NCBI RefSeq assembly: GCF_900606115.1
Contig: NZ_UWPJ01000005.1
Coordinates: 471,914 to 535,913, forward strand
Length of the DNA: 64,000 nucleotides
From: Pigmentiphaga humi
GTDB lineage: Bacteria > Pseudomonadota > Gammaproteobacteria > Burkholderiales > Burkholderiaceae_B
Reading direction: 5' to 3'
A program made the translations under genes and the position numbers. The notes beneath the pieces were generated by a model. It was not told the DNA's origin. It saw nothing but the letters and a program-made list of their open reading frames with translations, and made no database searches. Below, in pieces: positions 51,102 to 61,816 of this stretch; position 1 is the stretch's first letter, and every line of letters starts with the position of its first letter.

Positions 51102-52103
51102 ATGCCGCATTCGCTCGACCCGCAACTCGTGGCCGCCTATCGGCGTGCCGATGAACTCCAGGCAGCGCTTGGTCCCGCCCCCAAGGGCATCGAAGAAGCC
51201 CGCCGGCGTGCCGCCGAGGCGCGCCGCTGGTGGAATGAAGGCGGCCCGGCCATGGCCGCGGTGGACGAGTGCGAGATACCCGGGCCGTTCCGGGCCATTC
51301 CGGCGGTGGTGTACCGGCCCGTAGCCGCCCGGACGCCGCAGCCCGTCTATGTCTATCTGCATGGCGGCGGATTTCGCATCGGCAATCCGCATTCCAACGA
51401 TAGGCAGATGAGGGAGCTTGCCGCGGCCTGGGGAGGCGTGGTCGTCAGCGCCGACTATGCCCACGTGCCCGAATACGTGTTTCCGCGCGCGGTGGAAGAG
51501 TGCGCGGCGATTTACCGCTATCTGGCGGAGCATGGCGCATCGCTGGGCGTGGACGGCCGGCGCATCGCGTTCGGCGGTTCGTCGGCGGGAGCCAGCGTGG
51601 CGCTGGGCGCGGCGACCCACCTCGGCAAGGAAGGCGCGGCGTACCTGCGGGCGGGCGCCTTGGTGGTGGGCGTTTACGACGACGATGGCGAGACCGGATC
51701 GATGCGGGAGTACAGCGGCGATCCCATGCTGCTGAGCCGCGATTCGGTCATGGCGACGCTTGCCGCCTATGCACCCGAACCCTGGATGCGCGCCGACCCG
51801 CGCATGCGCAGCGTCGATGCCGACATGAGTCTGCTTCCCCCGTTGTTCCTGGCCAGCGCCGAGATCGACGTGCTGCGCGATAGCTCGCGCGCCTTGGCGG
51901 CCAAGCTGGAGGCCGCGGGTCACCCGTATCGCTACAAGGAATATGCGGGTATGGCCCACCTGTTCTTCGGCTTCAGCCGCACGGTGGAACGCGCCGCCGA
52001 ATGTGTAGGCGACATCGCGGCATTCCTGAGTGAGCATCTTCCCCTCGGCCCTGCCGGGAAGGCCGAAGGAGAAGCGCCGCCGGATAGCCCTTCCAGAGGG
52101 TAA
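51102..52103 (+). CDS. HSL-family alpha/beta-hydrolase (esterase)
   Basis: A 333-residue esterase of the hormone-sensitive-lipase group. It has the oxyanion motif YLHGGGFRIG (near 87), nucleophile GGSSAGASVAL (near 159), an aspartate in ASAEIDVLRD and a histidine in GMAHLFFGF. It starts 10 bases after the MarR stop and is surely co-transcribed with it. Together with the divergent Rieske oxygenase it may cut an aromatic ester before ring hydroxylation. The C-terminus has a hydrophilic tail without known function. Confidence 0.88.
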   Translation: MPHSLDPQLVAAYRRADELQAALGPAPKGIEEARRRAAEARRWWNEGGPAMAAVDECEIPGPFRAIPAVVYRPVAARTPQPVYVYLHGGGFRIGNPHSNDRQMRELAAAWGGVVVSADYAHVPEYVFPRAVEECAAIYRYLAEHGASLGVDGRRIAFGGSSAGASVALGAATHLGKEGAAYLRAGALVVGVYDDDGETGSMREYSGDPMLLSRDSVMATLAAYAPEPWMRADPRMRSVDADMSLLPPLFLASAEIDVLRDSSRALAAKLEAAGHPYRYKEYAGMAHLFFGFSRTVERAAECVGDIAAFLSEHLPLGPAGKAEGEAPPDSPSRG

Positions 52104-52112
52104 GAGGGGCTG

Positions 52113-52625
52113 CTACGGCTTGGGCATCACCGTCCCGCACGATTTACACGTGCGGAACTCTTCGCTGTCGAAGAAGCGCTGGTAGGCCTTGGACACAGGA
52201 TCGGCCTTGTAGTCGGCGACGTGGCACGATTCCTCGTGCAGGAATGCGTCGCAGCTCGGGCAGAACCACTGGAAGCGGTCGATTTCCTCAGGCTTGCGCT
52301 TGCGCTCCTGCACCAGCAGGTAGGCGTCGGGCGGAAAGCGCGGCGAATGGGGGATGCCGGAGGGGGTGTAGATCACCGAGCCTTGCGACAGTACGGCGAT
52401 CTCTTCCTTGCCTTCCGGGGTGCGGTAGTGCAAGTTCATCTGCCCCTTGACCATGTACATCATTTCGTCGCTGGGGTTGATGTGGAATTCGCTGCGGTAC
52501 TCGCGGCCGCGCGCGAGGAACACCAGCGATTCGGGCTCCTGCCACAGCACGCTGACGCGCTTGCCGGATTCGGCCAGCTTGTCGCCCTCCTTCATGAGGT
52601 CGACGATGGGCATCTTGAACATCAT
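52113..52625 (-). CDS. 3-hydroxyanthranilate 3,4-dioxygenase-like enzyme
   Basis: A 170-residue cupin dioxygenase. The iron ligands expected from the family map to His48 (SEFHINPSDE), Glu54 and His93 (SGIPHSPRF). A rubredoxin-like metal site is formed by Cys122/Cys125 (WFCPSCDAFL) and Cys160/Cys163 (RTCKSCGTVMP), as in the bacterial enzyme. The ATG at 52625 follows AAGAGGAG. Family reaction: opening of 3-hydroxyanthranilate to 2-amino-3-carboxymuconate semialdehyde. The kynurenine genes and the ACMS decarboxylase are absent here; the RidA and amidase neighbours suggest a related amino-aromatic substrate. Confidence 0.82.
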   Translation of the reverse strand: MMFKMPIVDLMKEGDKLAESGKRVSVLWQEPESLVFLARGREYRSEFHINPSDEMMYMVKGQMNLHYRTPEGKEEIAVLSQGSVIYTPSGIPHSPRFPPDAYLLVQERKRKPEEIDRFQWFCPSCDAFLHEESCHVADYKADPVSKAYQRFFDSEEFRTCKSCGTVMPKP

Positions 52626-52655
52626 GGCGGGCTCCTCTTGGCGCGTTGACGGGCC

Positions 52656-53060
52656 CTAGCCCAGGTAGGCGACGCAGTCGATCTCGACGCGCACGCCGGG
52701 GCGGTGCGGGGTGCCGCCGGTGCAGGTGCGGGTGACTTTCTCGCCGGCCATGAATTCGCGGAACTCTTCGTTGAAGGCGGGGAAGTCCGCGACGTCGCGC
52801 AGGCACACGCGCATGTTGACGACGTTGGCGAGGGTGGCGCCGCCCGCTTCCAGCACCGCCACCAGGTTCTGCAGGGTGCGCCGGCTCTGTACGCGAATGT
52901 CCTCGGAGACGACTTCCTTGGTGGCCGGATCGAGCGGACCCTGGCCGGAGACGTACAGGAAATCGCCGGCGCGGATGGCCTGGGCCAGCGGCGAGGGCGT
53001 GCTCTTGTCGGTGAATCCGGTGACGGGGGCGTTGGCGGATTGCACGATGGTCTTAGGCAT
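52656..53060 (-). CDS. RidA/YjgF-family deaminase
   Basis: A 134-residue RidA-fold protein (DFLYVSGQGPLDPATKEVV, QSRRTLQNLVAVLEAGGATL, NMRVCLRDVADFPAFNEEF). The conserved arginine maps to Arg111 and the glutamate to Glu126 in VRVEIDCVAYLG. Some family members are 2-aminomuconate deaminases; next to a 3-hydroxyanthranilate-dioxygenase-like gene such a role is attractive here, against general imine/enamine hydrolysis. Its ATG overlaps the amidase stop by 8 bases, so the two are coupled. Confidence 0.85.
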   Translation of the reverse strand: MPKTIVQSANAPVTGFTDKSTPSPLAQAIRAGDFLYVSGQGPLDPATKEVVSEDIRVQSRRTLQNLVAVLEAGGATLANVVNMRVCLRDVADFPAFNEEFREFMAGEKVTRTCTGGTPHRPGVRVEIDCVAYLG

Positions 53061-54471
53061 GGTCGGACTCCTCCAGAAGTCGGGTGGACTCCAGCATCTG
53101 CGCGAAATCGAGCACGTCGCCGTCGCGGTATTTGCGGCCGACGATCTGCAATCCGACCGGCAGGCCGGCGCCGTCTTGCAGCGCGGGCAGCGACAGCGCC
53201 GGTTGCTGGGTCAGGTTGAACGGGAAGGAATAGGGGTTGGCGAGCTGCCAGTTGTAGGTCTGGCGGATGCGGTCGCACAACGGGTGCGTGTCGGCGCACA
53301 GCGCGCCGACCTCGGGCGCGCCGGCGGGGCTGGCCGGGCTCAGCAGCAGGTCGATGTCGGCGAAGAGCAGCGTCAGTTCGGCTATGGCGCCGCGCAGCCT
53401 GGCGCGGGCGCGGCCCAGGCTGCGGCCGTCGATGGCGGCGCCCCATGCGCACAGCTGTTGCAGCCGCGGATCCAGGCGCGCCATCTGCGCCGGCGCCAGG
53501 TCGACGAAGGATTCGTACAGGCGCGTCTGCCAGACGGTCCAGAAGTCCTCGGCCAGCGCGACCCAGTCCATCCGGATGCGCCGTATCGTATGCCCCTTGC
53601 GCGCGAGCCGGGCATCCAGCGCTTCGATGGCCGCGGCGACCGCGGGGTCCAGTCCGGTGTCGGCGCCCGCGTCGGCCATCAGGCCGATGGTGAGCTGGCG
53701 CGGGGCGAGGTCCTGGTCGCGGTTGTACAGAGAGTGCGGATCGTGCACGTGCGGCCGGCCCATGACCTGCATGGCCAGCCGGCAGTCGGCCACCGTGCGG
53801 GTGAGCGGCCCCAGGTGGGCGAACTCGGAGAAGGCGCTCAGCGTGGGGCCGGAAGGCACCGCGCCGTAGGTCGGCTTGAGGCCGACCAGGCCGCAATACG
53901 ATGCCGGTATCCGTATCGAGCCGCCGGCATCGCTGCCCAGCGCGATGGGCCCCCAGCCCTGCGCCACGTGGGCCGCCGCGCCCATGCTGGAGCCGCCGGC
54001 GCTGCGGCCGGGCGCGCGCGGGTTCTGGGTGATGCCGGTATGGGCCGAATAGGAGTCGGCCAGCCAGCCGAATTCGGCCGTGGCGGTCTTGCCGAACAGC
54101 ACTGCCCCGCCCTGCCGCAGCAGCGCCACGCTGGGCGCGTCGGCCGCGGCCGGGCCGGCGCCCTCGGTCAGCATGGAGCCGCGCCGCGAGACCCAGCCGG
54201 CGACGTCGGTCATGTCCTTGACGGACACGGGGATGCCGTCCAGCGGGCCGATGGGCGTGCCGCTGCGCCAGCGCCGGGCCGAGGCCTCGGCGCCGCGCAA
54301 GGTCGCGTCGCGGTCCACGATGCAGAAGGCGTTGAGCCCGTAGGCGTCCGTGGCGACGGCCTCCAGCAGCGCCTCGGCCAGGTCCAGCGGCGACAGCGCG
54401 CGGCCGCGGTAGGCCTCGTGCAGCTCGACCGCCGATTTCGCGAGCCAGGCGTGGGCCGGTGCGTTCGACAT
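53053..54471 (-). CDS. Amidase-signature family hydrolase
   Basis: A 472-residue amidase. The triad is lysine in PVSVKDMTD (near 84), cis-serine in SAGGSSMGAAAH (near 160) and nucleophile in GSDAGGSIRIPA (near 184). It lies between the second binding-protein gene and the RidA gene in one minus-strand operon, 13 bases after the former. It could free an amino-aromatic acid from an imported amide, which would then be processed by the downstream dioxygenase and deaminase. Substrate unproven. Confidence 0.88.
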   Translation of the reverse strand: MSNAPAHAWLAKSAVELHEAYRGRALSPLDLAEALLEAVATDAYGLNAFCIVDRDATLRGAEASARRWRSGTPIGPLDGIPVSVKDMTDVAGWVSRRGSMLTEGAGPAAADAPSVALLRQGGAVLFGKTATAEFGWLADSYSAHTGITQNPRAPGRSAGGSSMGAAAHVAQGWGPIALGSDAGGSIRIPASYCGLVGLKPTYGAVPSGPTLSAFSEFAHLGPLTRTVADCRLAMQVMGRPHVHDPHSLYNRDQDLAPRQLTIGLMADAGADTGLDPAVAAAIEALDARLARKGHTIRRIRMDWVALAEDFWTVWQTRLYESFVDLAPAQMARLDPRLQQLCAWGAAIDGRSLGRARARLRGAIAELTLLFADIDLLLSPASPAGAPEVGALCADTHPLCDRIRQTYNWQLANPYSFPFNLTQQPALSLPALQDGAGLPVGLQIVGRKYRDGDVLDFAQMLESTRLLEESDHA

Positions 54472-54484
54472 GGGTGGACTCCGG

Positions 54485-55645
54485 CTATTTGGGCTCGATG
54501 GTCTCGAACTCGACGTTCTCGAGCCTGCCGTCGACTTTCTCCACCTTGCGCATGTAGAGGCGCTGCTTGACGTCGCGCGTGGCGGGATCGATCTCGATGG
54601 GGCCGCGCGGGCTCTCCAGCTTGACGCCCTTCATGGCGGCGAGCAGCGCATCGCCGTCGGCCTTGCCCTGGGTCTTGCGCAAGGCTTCGTAGATGACCGC
54701 CATGCCGTCGTAGGCGGCCACCGACATGATGGTGGGCCGGGCCTGCGGGCCGCGCGCCGCCTTGAACGCCGCCACGTATTTCTTGTTGAGCGGCGAGTCG
54801 TGGTTCATCGAGTACGGATAGCCCGTGACCACGCCGAGCGCGGTGTCGCCCATCGAGTCGATGGCCGCCTCGTCCGTGATGTCGCCGGTGCCGATCAGCA
54901 CCGTGCCCGCCTGCGCCAGTTTCCGGGTCTGGTACTCGCGCATGAACGCGGGCGCCACGTCGGCGGCGTTGACGAAGGCGAAGATGGCCTTGGGCGCGGT
55001 GTCCTTGATCTTCTGCATGTAGGGCGAGAAATCCAGGGTGTTGATGGGCGTGCGCACCGATCCCACCACGCTGCCGCCGGCCTTCTTGTACGAATCGAGG
55101 AAGGCGGCTTCCACGTCGTGGCCGGGCGAATAGTCGGCCACCACCGAATAGGCCGTCTTGTAGCCCTGCTTGATCATCCACTGGGAAATCGGCGGGACGA
55201 TGGCGGGCAGCGAGAACGCGGTGCGGACGATGTACGGCGAGGCCGCGGGGATGCCGCCTGCGGCCGCGTTCATGATCACCGTGGGCTTCTTGGCCTCGGT
55301 CGCGATGGGCGCCACGGCGAGCGCGTTGGGCGAAAAGACGAAGCCGGCGAGCACGTCGACCTTCTCGCGCACGACCAGCTCCTGGGCGTGGCGCTTGGAC
55401 AACTCGGGGTTGGGGCCGCCGTCGTCCTTGAGGATGACCACTACTTTCTTGCCGGCCACGGTGTCGCCGTGCTCTTTCTGGTAGAGCTGGATGCCGGTTT
55501 CCATCTGCTTGCCGAATTCGGCGAAGGGGCCGGACATGGAGGTGATGACGCCGACCTTGACGACGCCTTGCGCCTGCGCGCCCGCGGCCGCCAGCAGCGC
55601 GCCCGCCGCCAGTGCCGCGCGTATTCCCGATTGCATGACTTTCAT
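54485..55645 (-). CDS. LIV-type ABC substrate-binding protein (second copy)
   Basis: A 386-residue periplasmic binding protein of the branched-chain amino acid/amide family (Peripla_BP_6). The signal peptide ends GAQAQ; the mature start is GVVKVGVITSMSGPFAEFGK. DDGGPNPELSKRHAQELVV, GFVFSPNALAVAPI and ESPRGPIEIDPATRDVKQ are family marks. I chose the ATG at 55645. It is a clear paralogue of the gene at 59178 with the same length and motif order. Both share one LIV transporter, which suggests two related ligands. Confidence 0.9.
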   Translation of the reverse strand: MKVMQSGIRAALAAGALLAAAGAQAQGVVKVGVITSMSGPFAEFGKQMETGIQLYQKEHGDTVAGKKVVVILKDDGGPNPELSKRHAQELVVREKVDVLAGFVFSPNALAVAPIATEAKKPTVIMNAAAGGIPAASPYIVRTAFSLPAIVPPISQWMIKQGYKTAYSVVADYSPGHDVEAAFLDSYKKAGGSVVGSVRTPINTLDFSPYMQKIKDTAPKAIFAFVNAADVAPAFMREYQTRKLAQAGTVLIGTGDITDEAAIDSMGDTALGVVTGYPYSMNHDSPLNKKYVAAFKAARGPQARPTIMSVAAYDGMAVIYEALRKTQGKADGDALLAAMKGVKLESPRGPIEIDPATRDVKQRLYMRKVEKVDGRLENVEFETIEPK

Positions 55646-55671
55646 GATCAGACCCTTCCTTGCTATGGGGT

Positions 55672-57171
<1,500 letters not shown>

Positions 57172-57175
<4 letters not shown>

Positions 57176-58134
57176 TGCTGCTCCCTGACCTTGAATACCC
57201 TGGACAGCATGCCCAGCACGCCGCCGCGTCCCACCATCACCACCAGGATCAAGAAGATGCCGATCCAGAACATCCAGAACTTGGGATCGAAATCGGAAAA
57301 GAAGTCGTGGATGGTCATGTACAGCAGCGCGCCGATCAGGCCGCCGTACAGACGGCCGGTGCCGCCCAGGATCAGGATGATCAGCACTTCGGCGGAGCGG
57401 TTGAAGCTCAGCATCTCGAGGCCGACGAACTGCGTGGTCTGCGCCAGCAGCGCGCCGGCCACCCCGGCGATGGCCGCCGAGAAGCAATAGGCCAGGCGCA
57501 GGCGCGCGTCCACCGGCGAGCCGATCGCGAGCATGCGCCGCCGGTTGTCGTGGATGCCGCGCAGCACCAGCCCGAACGGCGATCTGAGCATCAGCCGCAC
57601 CGCCAGGAACATCAGCAGCACGATGCCGAAGGTGTAGAGGAAGGCTGTCTTGCCCCACAGGTCGAAGCGGAACTGCCCGAAGATGGGCCACATGTCCACG
57701 CCCTGCAGGCCATCCGCGCCGCCCGTGATGGGCGTGAGCCGGTTGGCCAATTCGAAGAACAGCACGCACACGCCAATGGTGATCATCAGCCGGGTCAGGT
57801 CGCTGCCGCGCACGATCAGGTAGCTCAGCAGATAGCCCAGCACCGCGCAGACCGCCAGCGCCAGCACCAGCCCCGAGAACGGCTCGCCCCAGCCGTACTT
57901 GGCCAGCAGCCCCGCGAGGTAGGCGCCGATGCCGAAGAACGCCGCATGGCCCACCGTCAGGATGCCGGCATAGCCCAGCGCGATGTCCAGCGAGATCGCG
58001 AACAGCCCGGTGATCATGATCTGCGAGATCAGCACCAGTTTCTCGGGCAGCAGGAAATACGTCGACCCCAGCGCCAGCCAGAACACCACTTCCAGCGCCA
58101 CGATCTGGCGCGGATTCAGATTCATCTTGGTCAT
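57172..58134 (-). CDS. livM: LIV-type ABC transporter permease LivM
   Basis: A 320-residue inner-membrane permease with 8-9 hydrophobic segments (for example IALGYAGILTVGHAAFFGIG). The EAA-like loop is near GLEMLSFNRSAEVLIILILGG (in two parts). The ATG at 58134 overlaps the livH stop by 4 bases; the longer frame to 59043 is a shadow of livH. Confidence 0.92.
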
Positions 58135-58991
58135 ACCAGCCCCTTCTTGGGGATCAGGCCGTGGGGGCGGACGAGCAGCACCACCACCATGAACACGTAG
58201 ATCAGGAAGGCACCCAGTTCGGGCATGTAGTACTTGCCGCCGACGTCGACGATGCCCACCAGCACGGCGGCCACGAACGGGCCGACGATGGTGCCGGCGC
58301 CGCCCACGCAGACCACGATCAGGAAATAAATCATGTACTTGAGCGCGAACGAGGGATCCAGTCCGAGCATGCCCAGCCCCAGCGCTCCGCCCAGGCCGGC
58401 CAGCCCGCAGCCGAACGAAAAGGTCAGGAAGAACAGCCTGTCCACGCGCACGCCCAGTCCCGCGGCCACGCGCTGGTTGTCCACCGCCGCGCGCACCATG
58501 GCGCCGTAGCGCGTCTTGTTGATGAGCAGCAGCAGCGCCGCCAGCACCGCGAAGCCCACCACGATCAGGAACAGCCGGTAGGCACCGACCTCCATGCCCA
58601 GCAGCGACACCTGGCCGCGCAGCGACTCGGGCGGCGTGAACGGCTGCATGGTCGGACCGAAGATGTAGGTGGCGCCGGCCACGAAGACGAATACGATGCC
58701 GATGGACAGCAGCACATGGTCCAGCGGATGGGAGCGGTACAGCCGCCGGAAGAACACGAACTCCAGCAGGGCGCCGACCACCGCCGCCGCCAGGAAGGCC
58801 AGCAGCAGGCTGAGCGCGAACGGCACCTGCAGATGGCTCATGGCCAGCGCGGCCACGTAGCCGCCGACCATGGCGAACGCGCCGTGCGCGAGGTTGACGA
58901 AATTCATCAGGCCCATCGTGATCGACAAGCCGACTCCGATGAGGAATAGCAGCATGCCGTAGGCCAGGCCGTCGAAGATTACGATGCCCAT
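58131..58991 (-). CDS. livH: LIV-type ABC transporter permease LivH
   Basis: A 286-residue permease. LSITMGLMNFVNLAHGAFAM is the typical LivH first half, and MVRAAVDNQRVAAGLGV and IVVCVGGAGTIVGPFVAAVL are the conserved loops. It follows the first binding-protein gene after 186 bases on the same strand and overlaps livM. Confidence 0.92.
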   Translation of the reverse strand: MGIVIFDGLAYGMLLFLIGVGLSITMGLMNFVNLAHGAFAMVGGYVAALAMSHLQVPFALSLLLAFLAAAVVGALLEFVFFRRLYRSHPLDHVLLSIGIVFVFVAGATYIFGPTMQPFTPPESLRGQVSLLGMEVGAYRLFLIVVGFAVLAALLLLINKTRYGAMVRAAVDNQRVAAGLGVRVDRLFFLTFSFGCGLAGLGGALGLGMLGLDPSFALKYMIYFLIVVCVGGAGTIVGPFVAAVLVGIVDVGGKYYMPELGAFLIYVFMVVVLLVRPHGLIPKKGLV

Positions 58992-59177
58992 CTGTTCTTC
59001 CAGCAGTTGACGTGCAAGAGAGGAATGCGGCGGCCTTCGGCATCCTCCGTCCGTGCCGACATTGTCGGCGCAGGCTTGCGGCAGGAACAGAAAAAGATGC
59101 TTCTTCGGCCGGCTAAAACGCTTATGCCCGTGACGGCGGCGCGCGCCGCCGCCACGGCGATCCGGCGGTGGCCGCGC

Positions 59178-60344
59178 CTACTTGGCCTTGCCCGGATCCT
59201 TGACGTCGGAAAGATGCGAGAACTCGACGTTGTACAGATGGTTGCCGCGGCGCTCGACCTTGCGGATGTAGATGTTCTGCACGATGTCGCGCGTCTCGGG
59301 GTCGATCATGATCGGGCCGCGCGGGCTTTCCCACTTCATGCCCTTCATCGCTTCCACCGCCTTGGCGCCGTCGATCTTGCCGTTCAGCTTCTTGATCGTT
59401 TCGTAGATCAGCGCCATGCCGTCATAGCCGCCCACCGCCATGAAGTTGGGACGGATGGAGGTGCCGTACATGGACTCGTAGCCCTTGATGAACGCCTTGT
59501 TCTTGGCCGAATCGTGCGCCGCCGAATAGTGGAACGAGGTGATCAGGCCCAGCGCGACGTCGCCCATGCTGTCCAGGAACATGTCGTCGGTACCGTCGCC
59601 CGTGCCCAGCGCGCGGATGCCGGCCTGCTCCAGGCCGCGTTCGCGGTAGGCGCGCAGCATCAGCACCGACAGCTCGCCCGAGGGGAACCACAGGAAGGCG
59701 GCATCGGGCTTGGCGTCCTTGATGCGCTGCATGTAGGGGCCGAATTCCGGATTCTTCAGCGGCACGGCCACTTCGGCCACGATCTTGCCGCCGCCGCCGG
59801 AGAAGGTCTTGCGGAACTGGGCGTTGGCGTCCTGGCCCGGGCCGTAGTCGGCGTACAGCGAGTAGACCGTCTTGACGCCGTTCTTGAGCGCCCAGTCGGC
59901 GATCGCGTGGGCGTTCTGCGGCAGGGTCATGGAGGTGCGCACGACGTAGGGCGAGCGCTCGGTGATGGACGAGGTGGCCGCGTTCATCACCACCATCGGG
60001 ACCTTGGCCTCGGCGGACAGCGGCGCGACCGCCAGCGCGTTGGGCGTGAAGCCGAAGCCGGCCAGGAATTCCACCTTGTCGCGCGTGATCAGTTCCTGCG
60101 CGAGGCGCTTGGCCACTTCGGGGTTGGGGCCGCCCACGTCCTTGATGATCAGTTCGATCTTGCGGCCGGCCACGACGTTGCCGTGCTCCTGCAGGAACAG
60201 CTTGGCGCCGTTGCTCATCTGCAGCCCGTACTCGGCCTGCTGGCCCGACATCTCCCCCACGAAACCGATCTTGAGCGGCGTCTGCGCCAGCGCCGTCCCG
60301 CTCAAGGCCATTCCCAGTACACAACCCCACATGCGTCTTTTCAT
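59178..60344 (-). CDS. LIV-type ABC substrate-binding protein (first copy)
   Basis: A 388-residue periplasmic binding protein with a signal peptide ending GTALA. The mature part opens TPLKIGFVGEMSGQQAEYGL and carries VGGPNPEVAKRLAQELITRD and WESPRGPIMIDPETRDIVQN. It heads the LIV transporter operon behind a promoter-like site at 60481-60509. It is paralogous to the protein at 54485; both probably deliver amino-acid- or amide-like aromatic compounds. Start ATG at 60344. Confidence 0.92.
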   Translation of the reverse strand: MKRRMWGCVLGMALSGTALAQTPLKIGFVGEMSGQQAEYGLQMSNGAKLFLQEHGNVVAGRKIELIIKDVGGPNPEVAKRLAQELITRDKVEFLAGFGFTPNALAVAPLSAEAKVPMVVMNAATSSITERSPYVVRTSMTLPQNAHAIADWALKNGVKTVYSLYADYGPGQDANAQFRKTFSGGGGKIVAEVAVPLKNPEFGPYMQRIKDAKPDAAFLWFPSGELSVLMLRAYRERGLEQAGIRALGTGDGTDDMFLDSMGDVALGLITSFHYSAAHDSAKNKAFIKGYESMYGTSIRPNFMAVGGYDGMALIYETIKKLNGKIDGAKAVEAMKGMKWESPRGPIMIDPETRDIVQNIYIRKVERRGNHLYNVEFSHLSDVKDPGKAK

Positions 60345-60480
60345 TGCCGTGTTCTCCGGTAGGAATGAGGTCCTGCCCCGCCAGGCGGACGCCGGCGGGA
60401 AATCCGTGCTGCGCGCGGCCGCGAGCCGCTCTCCCCGCGCTACGGAATGGTCACGATATCAGCGCGGGAAGATACGCGTA

Positions 60481-60509
60481 ACCATATTCGAAAATCGAAA
60501 TTGCGCCAA
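60481..60509 (-). promoter_or_regulatory. Candidate promoter of the LIV/amidase operon
   Basis: On the minus strand TTGGCG (plus 60504-60509), a 17-base spacer and TATGGT (60481-60486). The -35 overlaps an inverted repeat CGCCAA...TTGGCG (60504-60526), a possible operator. Moderate match only. Confidence 0.4.
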
Positions 60510-60538
60510 TAATCGATTTGTTGGCGAATACCCGCATA

Positions 60539-61249
60539 TCAAACCGCGCGCAATGCTGACTTGGAATACCACCCCGTCATGCGCGAGCCGTCCCAGACGA
60601 AGGCGATGTGCTGGGACTGGCGGCAGCGGCCGAGCACGCGCGGCACGAACACGGCCGCGCACTGGCCGCCCGGCCGGCGCACGCTGTCGTAGGCGATGCC
60701 GTCGCTGCCCGCCTGGCGCAGCCATCTGGCCAGGTCCTGGCCGGCCGCGTAGCTCGCGGGGTCGTAGACCGCGGGCCATTCGGCCTGGCGGCCGCGCAGG
60801 TCGTGCAAGGGCGCGGCGAGATCGGCCAGGTAGTGGCGCATGTCGATCTCGATGGCGGGCTCGCGGGTGGCGGCCAGGAAAGCGGCGCGGTGGTACATGG
60901 TCTCGGCGACGGCGGTGTCCAGGCTTTCGCCGGCGTAATAGACCCCCCAGCTGCCGTCCGAGAAGCGGCTGCCGGCCGGGTTCAGATGCGTGAAGGCCGC
61001 CATGATGGGCGTGGTGCCGGGCCCGGAGATGCGGTCGCGCGGCGGCACCAGGCTCAGGTTGCCGGTTTCGTCGCGCACCCGGGGATTGGTGAGATTCTCG
61101 ATGGCGAACACCACGTCCAGGTCGGCCGGATCGGCGACGCGGTCGTACAGGCCCGCCGGAGGAAAGCGGCTGGGGACGAGGCGGTGACAGGGCGTCCAGC
61201 GCACGTCCGAGACGGGCGGCGCGGAAAGCTGCGCAGCCGGTCGCGTCAC
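60539..61249 (-). CDS. RES-domain toxin (NAD-targeting)
   Basis: A 236-residue RES-family toxin. Family marks are HRLVPSRFPP near the N-terminus, HLNPAGSRFSDGSWGVYYAG, AVAETMYHRAAFL and GSDGIAYDSVRRPGG. RES toxins degrade NAD by phosphorolysis or modify targets with ADP-ribose. I chose the GTG at 61249, which overlaps the antitoxin stop by 4 bases (GTGA); GTG at 61255 is possible. It forms a toxin-antitoxin pair with the next gene. Confidence 0.88.
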   Translation of the reverse strand: MTRPAAQLSAPPVSDVRWTPCHRLVPSRFPPAGLYDRVADPADLDVVFAIENLTNPRVRDETGNLSLVPPRDRISGPGTTPIMAAFTHLNPAGSRFSDGSWGVYYAGESLDTAVAETMYHRAAFLAATREPAIEIDMRHYLADLAAPLHDLRGRQAEWPAVYDPASYAAGQDLARWLRQAGSDGIAYDSVRRPGGQCAAVFVPRVLGRCRQSQHIAFVWDGSRMTGWYSKSALRAV

Positions 61250-61650
61250 GCCCACCCTCCGCGCTGGGCGTCGAGATAGCTGCGCACGACGTAGAGGTCG
61301 CTGGTCATGCCGCTGAGCATGCGGTCCAGCGCGGGACGGCCGCCGAAGGGCGGCGCGTCGTTGGGCTTGCGCAGCCAGGCGTCGGCCCGTTCCGGCACGG
61401 GCAGCAGCACTTGCAGCGCCTTGTAGATGCCGAACACCAGCGATAGCCGCTCGAGCGTGTCGCGCGGCAGCGGCGCGGGCGCGCGGCCGTCTTTCCAGCG
61501 GAACAGGGTGGAGCGGGCCACGCCCAGCAGCGTGGCGGTTTCGTCGCTATCGAGCTGCCAGGCCTGGGCAATGCGCAGGAAGGTGCGCAAGGCGGCGTCG
61601 GTAGCGGCCTGGCTGTTGAGGTCGGTGGGCTTGGAAGCAGCAATGGCCAT
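61246..61650 (-). CDS. MbcA/ParS/Xre-type antitoxin
   Basis: A 134-residue antitoxin from the ATG at 61650 behind AAGGAAAG. An Xre-like helix-turn-helix lies near residues 25-60 (WQLDSDETATLLGVARSTLFRWKDGR) and the C-terminal toxin-binding (DUF2384) part near 75-115 (RLSLVFGIYKALQVLLPVPE, WLRKPNDAPPFGGRPALDRML). Order antitoxin then toxin with a 4-base overlap is the usual Xre-RES layout; it should repress its own promoter. Confidence 0.88.
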   Translation of the reverse strand: MAIAASKPTDLNSQAATDAALRTFLRIAQAWQLDSDETATLLGVARSTLFRWKDGRAPAPLPRDTLERLSLVFGIYKALQVLLPVPERADAWLRKPNDAPPFGGRPALDRMLSGMTSDLYVVRSYLDAQRGGWA

Positions 61651-61816
61651 GTGCTTTCCTTGTTCAGGCATGCCTGGCCATCATAGTGCCATTCGAGATA
61701 AATATCAAAATAAAGTCTTGATCGGGACTTTGCTTGGCCGGTCGATGATCACGGTAACGCCTGGACATGGCACATAATGTGGCCCGATGGCAGGCCCGGG
61801 TTAAAATTGCGGCAAC

